From Bordetella pertussis 18323 (GTDB lineage: Bacteria; Pseudomonadota; Gammaproteobacteria; Burkholderiales; Burkholderiaceae_B), in NCBI RefSeq assembly GCF_000306945.1, contig NC_018518.1, forward strand, positions 1,798,001 to 1,862,000: 64,000 bases of DNA, read 5' to 3'. The notes beneath the pieces are model-generated. The model did no database searches. It was not told where the DNA came from and saw only the letters and a program-made list of their open reading frames with translations. The position numbers were made by a program, and so were the translations under genes. Of the stretch, positions 57,322 through 64,000 are shown one piece after another (positions within the stretch are counted from its first letter, which is position 1; each line of letters begins with the position of its first letter).

Positions 57322-59037
57322 ATGAGAATCCGATCCCACAGGCCGGCCTTGCACAGCCCATGCACCACGCTTGCTCCCTTCGTGGCCGACCACGAGGCGC
57401 TGGGCCGCCTGCGTCCGGCGTTCGTGCGTGCGCTGGCGCGGGAGTTCGACCTCGGCGCCCTGGCGGGACGCCTGTGCCCGGTGCTGCTCGAAGGTAGCTA
57501 CGCCGCCTTGTTCGCGCTGGCCGACTACGTACATGGCGACCAGGCCGACGAACTCGAGCGCCTCATGCGCAAGCGCGGCTACCGGCTGGCGGCGCCGGCG
57601 CGCTATGTGTTGCCGTCGCCCTTGCTGCTGGCCGTGGCGCGCGAGGCGGCCGGCGCCCCGGGCCTGCATGCGGCCGACCATCCCGCGCAACGGCGCACGG
57701 CGCTGCAGGCGCTGTTCTTCGACATGGTGCGCTGGGGCGTGCGCCACGGCGCCAGCGATCTGCACCTGCACGCCGACCGACGCGCCGCCACCGCGCAGGT
57801 TCGCTATACCGTGGGCGGCGCCTACGTGGCCGCGCCATGCTTCAATGGCCTGTCGCATGCCTGCCTGCTCGAAATCCTCGCGGTGGCCTGGATGGACGTG
57901 CGCGCGGGCAACGGCGCGGTGTTCGATCCGCGTGCCGAACAGCAGGGACGCATCGCGCTGCAGGTCGACGAGGTGCCGGTCGTGCTGCGCTGGGCCTCCC
58001 TGGCCACGGATCACGGTCCGTCCGTATGCCTGCGCATCCTGCGCCAGGACCCGCCGCAAGGCGGGGCCAGCCTGGCGGAACTGGGCTATCTGCCGGCGCA
58101 GGTCGCCACGCTCGAGCGCGCCTGCCAGCGCGCCGGCGGGGCGGTGGTGCTGGCGGGCACGGTGGGGGCAGGCAAGTCCACCACCATCGCCACCATGCTG
58201 CGCGGCCTGCCGGCCGAGCGCAAGCTGGTCACCCTGGAAGACCCGGCCGAGTACGCCATCGCCAACGCCCTGCAGAACAGCGTGAGCCGTTCGCTGGACG
58301 GAGAGGCCGGCGCGCCGTTCGATGCCAAGCTGCTGACCATCAAGCGCTCGGCCATGCACGACCTGTACCTGGGCGAGGTCCGAGATCGCCAGACCGGACG
58401 CGTCTTCACCGACCTGGCCGGCTCCGGGGTCAGCCTCTACACCACGACGCACGCCGGCTCCGCCTTGCTGATTCCGGAACGCCTGGCATCCGACTTCATC
58501 GGTGTGTCGCGCGACTTCCTGGCCACGCCCGGCGTGCTCAAGCTGCTGGTCTACCAGACCTTGCTGCCGCGCCTGTGTCCGGCATGCGCCTTGCCCCTGG
58601 CCGTGCTGTGGCGCCGCGGCGCCGGCTGGTCCCACGCGCAGCGCCTGGCGTGGCGTTGCTGGGCCGCGCGCCTGCGCCGCGCCGGCGTGGCGCTGGCGCA
58701 GGCGCGCGTGCGCAATCCCGCCGGTTGCGCGGCCTGCGCGGGCGCCGGTTTGCCGGCCCTGCGCGGCTACGCGGGGCGCACCGTGGTCGCCGAACTGCTC
58801 GAACCGGAAACCGACGCCGTCCTGCTCGATCTCATCCGCCGGCGCGACAATCCGGCGCTGCGCCGCTTGCTGGGGCGGCGCGCACGCCGGCAGCCGCCCG
58901 ACGCGCCGCTGCGGGCAGTCGATTGCGCCTGGCGCAAGGTCGAAGCAGGCGCGGTGGATCCGCGCCTGGTCGAACGCTGTTTCGCGCTGCCACCCGCCTT
59001 GCGCACGCCGGCGGGCGCCGAGGACGGCCATGGCTGA
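57322..59037 (+). CDS. pilQ: Type IVb pilus extension ATPase PilQ
   Basis: This 571-residue protein belongs to the GspE/PilT ATPase family in the PilQ branch. Walker A GTVGAGKST is at residues 279-287. The Asp box (LEDPAEYA), the Walker B equivalent (MHDLYLGEVRD) and the His box (TTTHAGS) are present. It powers pilus assembly at the inner membrane. A cysteine set in RLCPAC and GCAACAGAG recalls the zinc motif of GspE. It overlaps the pilP stop by four bases. Confidence 0.9.
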   Translation: MRIRSHRPALHSPCTTLAPFVADHEALGRLRPAFVRALAREFDLGALAGRLCPVLLEGSYAALFALADYVHGDQADELERLMRKRGYRLAAPARYVLPSPLLLAVAREAAGAPGLHAADHPAQRRTALQALFFDMVRWGVRHGASDLHLHADRRAATAQVRYTVGGAYVAAPCFNGLSHACLLEILAVAWMDVRAGNGAVFDPRAEQQGRIALQVDEVPVVLRWASLATDHGPSVCLRILRQDPPQGGASLAELGYLPAQVATLERACQRAGGAVVLAGTVGAGKSTTIATMLRGLPAERKLVTLEDPAEYAIANALQNSVSRSLDGEAGAPFDAKLLTIKRSAMHDLYLGEVRDRQTGRVFTDLAGSGVSLYTTTHAGSALLIPERLASDFIGVSRDFLATPGVLKLLVYQTLLPRLCPACALPLAVLWRRGAGWSHAQRLAWRCWAARLRRAGVALAQARVRNPAGCAACAGAGLPALRGYAGRTVVAELLEPETDAVLLDLIRRRDNPALRRLLGRRARRQPPDAPLRAVDCAWRKVEAGAVDPRLVERCFALPPALRTPAGAEDGHG

Positions 59038-60163
59038 GCACGCGGCGCTGGCGTCGGCGTGGCGCGCGGCCGGCGCGCTGGGCCAGCGGCTCGACGCATG
59101 GCGCTTCGGCGCCGAGCGGGGCGACTACTACGAATACCTGGCCGACATGCTGGAAGGCCTGCAGGGGCGCCAGACCCTGCGCGACATCTTCGAGACCGAC
59201 GCGGCGCGCCATGGCGAGGCGAGCGTGCGCGGCCGCTTGGCGCGCCGCTGGCTGCACCGCTACCAGGATTGCGGCGGCGACCTGCGCGCCACCTGGGCCC
59301 GTTGCCTGCCCGAAGGCGATTGCACGCTGCTGGCGCTGGCGCAGGCGGCGGGCGGCGGCGCGCTGGGCATCGTGTTGCGCGACCTGGCGCACCTGACCCG
59401 CCTGACGCAGGGAATGCGGCGCGAGTTCTGCGTGACGATCGCCGCCGGCTTGGTCGCCATGACGGTGGCCTGCGCCTTGCTGGCGGCCGTGCCGGCCTTC
59501 AGCGCGCCGCGCCTGCGCCTGGTATTCCAGGCCGTGCCGCCGGATTACCACGGCGCCTGGTCGGCCGGCCTGTTCGCGCTGGCCAGGTACGTCGAGGCGG
59601 CCTGGCCCGCGGCGGTGGCGGCATTGACAGCGGCGGTGGCGCTGGTGTGCTGGTCACTGCCCCGCTACGCCGGGCGCGCGCGCGTGTTCCTGGACCGCTG
59701 GCAGCCATGGCGCCTGTACCGCGATATGCAGGCGATCCGCTTCCTGGCGCTGGCCACCGTGCTGTTGCGCCAGCGGGGCAACATCGACACGCGCCTGCGC
59801 ACCGCGCTGCTCGTCCAGGGGGCCGACGCGCCGCCGTGGCTGGCCTGGCACCTCGAGCGCATGCTGCTGCGGGTCGACGCCGGGGTGGTCGATGCCAGCG
59901 TGTTCGATACCGGGCTGTTCGAACCCGCGCACGCCTGGTTCATGGCCGACATGGTCGCCGCGCATGGCCTGGCCGACGGCTTGGCACGGGCGCGCACGCG
60001 GGTCGAGGCGCACATGCTGCCGCGCCTGCGGCGCCAGGCGCAGGGCCTGCGCTGGGCACTGCTGCTGGGCGCGGTCGGGGCGGTGCTGGCCCTGGCGTTG
60101 TGGCATTACGCCGCCATCGACGATCTACGGCACGCATTGGTCAGTTTCTACGCCAGCCAATAA
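59030..60163 (+). CDS. pilR: Type IVb pilus inner-membrane platform PilR
   Basis: This 377-residue protein matches the GspF/PilC platform family: paired F domains around membrane segments (TIAAGLVAMTVACALLAAVP near residue 145, a second near 185, and a last one near residue 345, LLLGAVGAVLALALW). It works with PilQ to assemble pilin. The start overlaps pilQ by eight bases. Confidence 0.85.
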   Translation: MAEHAALASAWRAAGALGQRLDAWRFGAERGDYYEYLADMLEGLQGRQTLRDIFETDAARHGEASVRGRLARRWLHRYQDCGGDLRATWARCLPEGDCTLLALAQAAGGGALGIVLRDLAHLTRLTQGMRREFCVTIAAGLVAMTVACALLAAVPAFSAPRLRLVFQAVPPDYHGAWSAGLFALARYVEAAWPAAVAALTAAVALVCWSLPRYAGRARVFLDRWQPWRLYRDMQAIRFLALATVLLRQRGNIDTRLRTALLVQGADAPPWLAWHLERMLLRVDAGVVDASVFDTGLFEPAHAWFMADMVAAHGLADGLARARTRVEAHMLPRLRRQAQGLRWALLLGAVGAVLALALWHYAAIDDLRHALVSFYASQ

Positions 60164-60200
60164 GCCTCGGCAGGCGTTTCTTCACGCAGGAGGATTCTTC

Positions 60201-60806
60201 ATGTCACACACGATTCTGTCCGGCCGCCAAGCCGGCTTCTCCCTGGTCGAGGTGTCCATCGTCACGGCCATCGTCTTGCTGGTGGCCATCATCGGCATTC
60301 CCGCCATCGGCTCGTATGTCATCGAAAGCAAAGTGCCCCGGGTCGGAGAGGAACTGCAGCGTTTCGTGGCGCGGACCAAGGCCAATGCGCAAGGCGATGG
60401 CGCGGCGCCCTATACGGGCATCGGCACGGCGTCGCTGGCGCATGCGCTGCGCGATTCCAGCGTGGTGTCGGTGCGCGGCGAGGGCGCGTCGGCGACGGTC
60501 GCGCACGGCCTGGGCGGGCAGGGGGCTGGCGCCCATGGCGTCATCAGCGTGGCGCCGGCCGCGCCGGGCGGCGCGCCGCCCGGTTCGGCGTTCACGCTGA
60601 CGCTGACCAATGTCAACGGCGCGGCCTGCCCGGCGCTGGCCTCGGTCATGCAGCGCGTATCCGACATCATCGCCGTGCAGGGCAAGGCGGGGCCGGTGGT
60701 GGTCAAGAATGCGCTGGCCGTCCCGGCGTTGCCGTACCGCGCGCAGGCCGCCCAGGCGCAGTGCGTGGCGGGCGATCGAAATACCTTCGTGTTCACGGCG
60801 CGATGA
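60201..60806 (+). CDS. pilS: Type IVb prepilin PilS
   Basis: This 201-residue protein has a short prepilin leader with the cleavage site G12-F13 and the required glutamate E17 (+5) in AGFSLVEVSIVTAIVLLV. The hydrophobic N-terminal helix is followed by a globular domain with two cysteines (AACPALAS and AQCVAGD), which could form the C-terminal disulfide loop. AGGAGGA precedes the ATG. No prepilin peptidase gene is in the operon. Confidence 0.88.
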   Translation: MSHTILSGRQAGFSLVEVSIVTAIVLLVAIIGIPAIGSYVIESKVPRVGEELQRFVARTKANAQGDGAAPYTGIGTASLAHALRDSSVVSVRGEGASATVAHGLGGQGAGAHGVISVAPAAPGGAPPGSAFTLTLTNVNGAACPALASVMQRVSDIIAVQGKAGPVVVKNALAVPALPYRAQAAQAQCVAGDRNTFVFTAR

Positions 60807-61621
60807 GATCCGCGCACGCCCAGGGCGGCCTGGCCTTGCTGGAACTGGCCGTGGCCGCCGCGCTCGCGGCCATGGCGGCGGTGTGGGCCGCCAACCGGCT
60901 GGTGCAGGATGCGCAGGACGCGGCCGCACGCGGTGCCGGCGTCTGGCTGGGCGAAATCCAGCGCGGCCTCGACCAACTGCTGCAGCGGCATTTCGACACG
61001 CTGGCCGATGGGCTGGCGCCGCGCGATGAGCGCGGGCGCGCGCTGTTTCGCGATGCCTGGCGTCCGACGCTGCCCGAGCTGCAGGCCGCCGGCCTGCTGG
61101 CGCGTTCCCTGCCGAGGCACTCGCCCCTGGGCACGGGGGTAATCATGCTGGTCCGGCGCGATCCGCATTGTCCGCGGGCGGGCTGCCGGCTGGACGCGCT
61201 GGCCTGGCTGGACCGCCCCTTGCTGGATGGCCACGGCCAGGTCGACCTGATGCGCATGGCGCCCCTGGTGGCCGCCACCGCCGGCCGTGGCGGCTTCGCC
61301 GTGGCCGGCGGGGTGCGCGGCGCGGCGTTTCGCTTCGCCAATCCGCCCTGGCCGGGCGTGGCGCGGCTGCCCGCCGGCACGCCGCTGGCCTGGGCCGGCC
61401 TGGCGGCGGGCAAGGCATCGCCGGCGTTCGGCGGCGCCTATTCGGTGAACTCCCACGTGGGCTGCCGCTCGTACAGCGGCCATACCAGCCGCAATCCGCT
61501 CACCGGACAGTGTTCGTGCCCACCGGGTTACGCGTCGGTCATCATGGCGCAGGCCATCGACCGCGTGGACGGCGCGCCGGGGTTCACCAGCTTCGTCTGC
61601 GTGCGTCCGGGCAAGGAGTAG
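60803..61621 (+). CDS. pilV: PilV-like minor pilin/adhesin
   Basis: This 272-residue protein starts with a prepilin-like leader, G9-L10 with E14 at +5 (QGGLALLELAVAAALAAM). It then has a long globular part and a Cys-rich C-terminus (VGCRSYSGHTS, CSCPPGYASV, SFVCVRPG). In R64 the PilV tip adhesin determines recipient recognition through a shuffled C-terminus. No shufflon repeats or rci recombinase are seen here, so the C-terminus is fixed. It overlaps pilS by four bases. Confidence 0.78.
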   Translation: MRSAHAQGGLALLELAVAAALAAMAAVWAANRLVQDAQDAAARGAGVWLGEIQRGLDQLLQRHFDTLADGLAPRDERGRALFRDAWRPTLPELQAAGLLARSLPRHSPLGTGVIMLVRRDPHCPRAGCRLDALAWLDRPLLDGHGQVDLMRMAPLVAATAGRGGFAVAGGVRGAAFRFANPPWPGVARLPAGTPLAWAGLAAGKASPAFGGAYSVNSHVGCRSYSGHTSRNPLTGQCSCPPGYASVIMAQAIDRVDGAPGFTSFVCVRPGKE

Positions 61622-61631
61622 GGCGGCGGCG

Positions 61632-61660
61632 CTGGCATCGGCCTGCCGACCCTCTATAAT
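61632..61660 (+). promoter_or_regulatory. Sigma-70 promoter of alaS
   Basis: CTGGCA (61632-61637) and a perfect TATAAT (61655-61660) are separated by 17 bases, 33 bp before the alaS start codon. Confidence 0.7.
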
Positions 61661-61692
61661 CAAAAATTCGCCAAAATCCCGATTCATCCACG

Positions 61693-64000
<2,308 letters not shown>

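Larger units (their letters stand above)
55779..57325 (+). pseudogene. pilP: PilP-like pilus assembly protein, split by IS481
   Basis: The gene begins at the ATG at 55779 (MSRRLPVPS) and resumes after IS481 copy 4 at 56855 (GAFLPALVSALTVHAAQAQP). With the element and one target repeat removed, 498 bases give one frame of 165 residues. It has a signal peptide, the ELLRRET region, and a periplasmic domain IVLLAIYGVGAALRAEVSIN. This matches small periplasmic PilP proteins of type IVb pili. The insertion lies within the signal peptide, so no exported product is expected. Confidence 0.85.

Noticed and set aside
60803..61621. Shufflon at the pilV 3' end
   Set aside because: No inverted 19-bp-type repeats, alternative C-terminal segments or recombinase gene were found before alaS.

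Overview
The window is high-GC betaproteobacterial DNA, almost certainly from Bordetella pertussis. It carries four near-identical 1,043-bp IS481 copies, the hallmark high-copy element of that species, and it shows genome decay: frameshifts and IS insertions break at least seven otherwise recognisable genes. No rRNA, tRNA or CRISPR array was seen.

Layout. 1-3457: the 3' part of clpX and all of lon, with a sigma-32-like promoter. 3515-15130: a LysR regulator diverging from a run of CoA-linked catabolic genes (CaiB/BaiF CoA-transferase, Bug solute receptor, MaoC hydratase, enoyl-CoA hydratase, DUF35 plus thiolase-like pair, SDR, two acyl-CoA dehydrogenases, two-subunit CoA-transferase, second Bug receptor). 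Both acyl-CoA dehydrogenases and the last receptor are frameshifted. 15452-19025: an autotransporter gene cut by two IS481 copies in opposite orientation; removing both in silico restores one 491-codon frame. 19079-23347: tandem repeats, lexA with a perfect SOS box, an aromatic/aspartate aminotransferase, and uvrB. 23600-29869: a low-molecular-weight phosphatase and the complete isc operon (iscR-S-U-A, hscB-A, fdx, iscX) behind two IscR-type sites. 29994-31719: a two-domain methylglyoxal-synthase-like protein and an enoyl-CoA hydratase, followed by IS481 copy 3.

33119-37319: a four-carbon sugar-acid cluster (KdgT-like permease, DUF1537 kinase, PdxA2-like dehydrogenase, GntR regulator). The permease has a frameshift, and the dehydrogenase has two compensating indels that scramble a conserved motif. 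37396-42665: a MOSC protein, panD, an iron-sulfur flavin reductase, a DadA-like dehydrogenase and an orphan UgpB-like binding protein. 42815-52042: a LysR gene diverging from an AtuA-like protein, a small AtuA-associated protein, a complete Dpp/Opp-type ABC transporter with both ATPases fused, and an amidase; this looks like one uptake-and-hydrolysis unit of unknown substrate. 52220-61621: a type IVb (R64 thin-pilus-like) pilus operon, pilL-N-O-P-Q-R-S-V, in which pilL is frameshifted and pilP is split by IS481. 61693-end: alaS, running off the window.

The most unusual structural observation is that the IS481 transposase frame has no stop codon inside the element. In all four copies the TAG stop is supplied by the duplicated target site, whose consensus contains CTAG.
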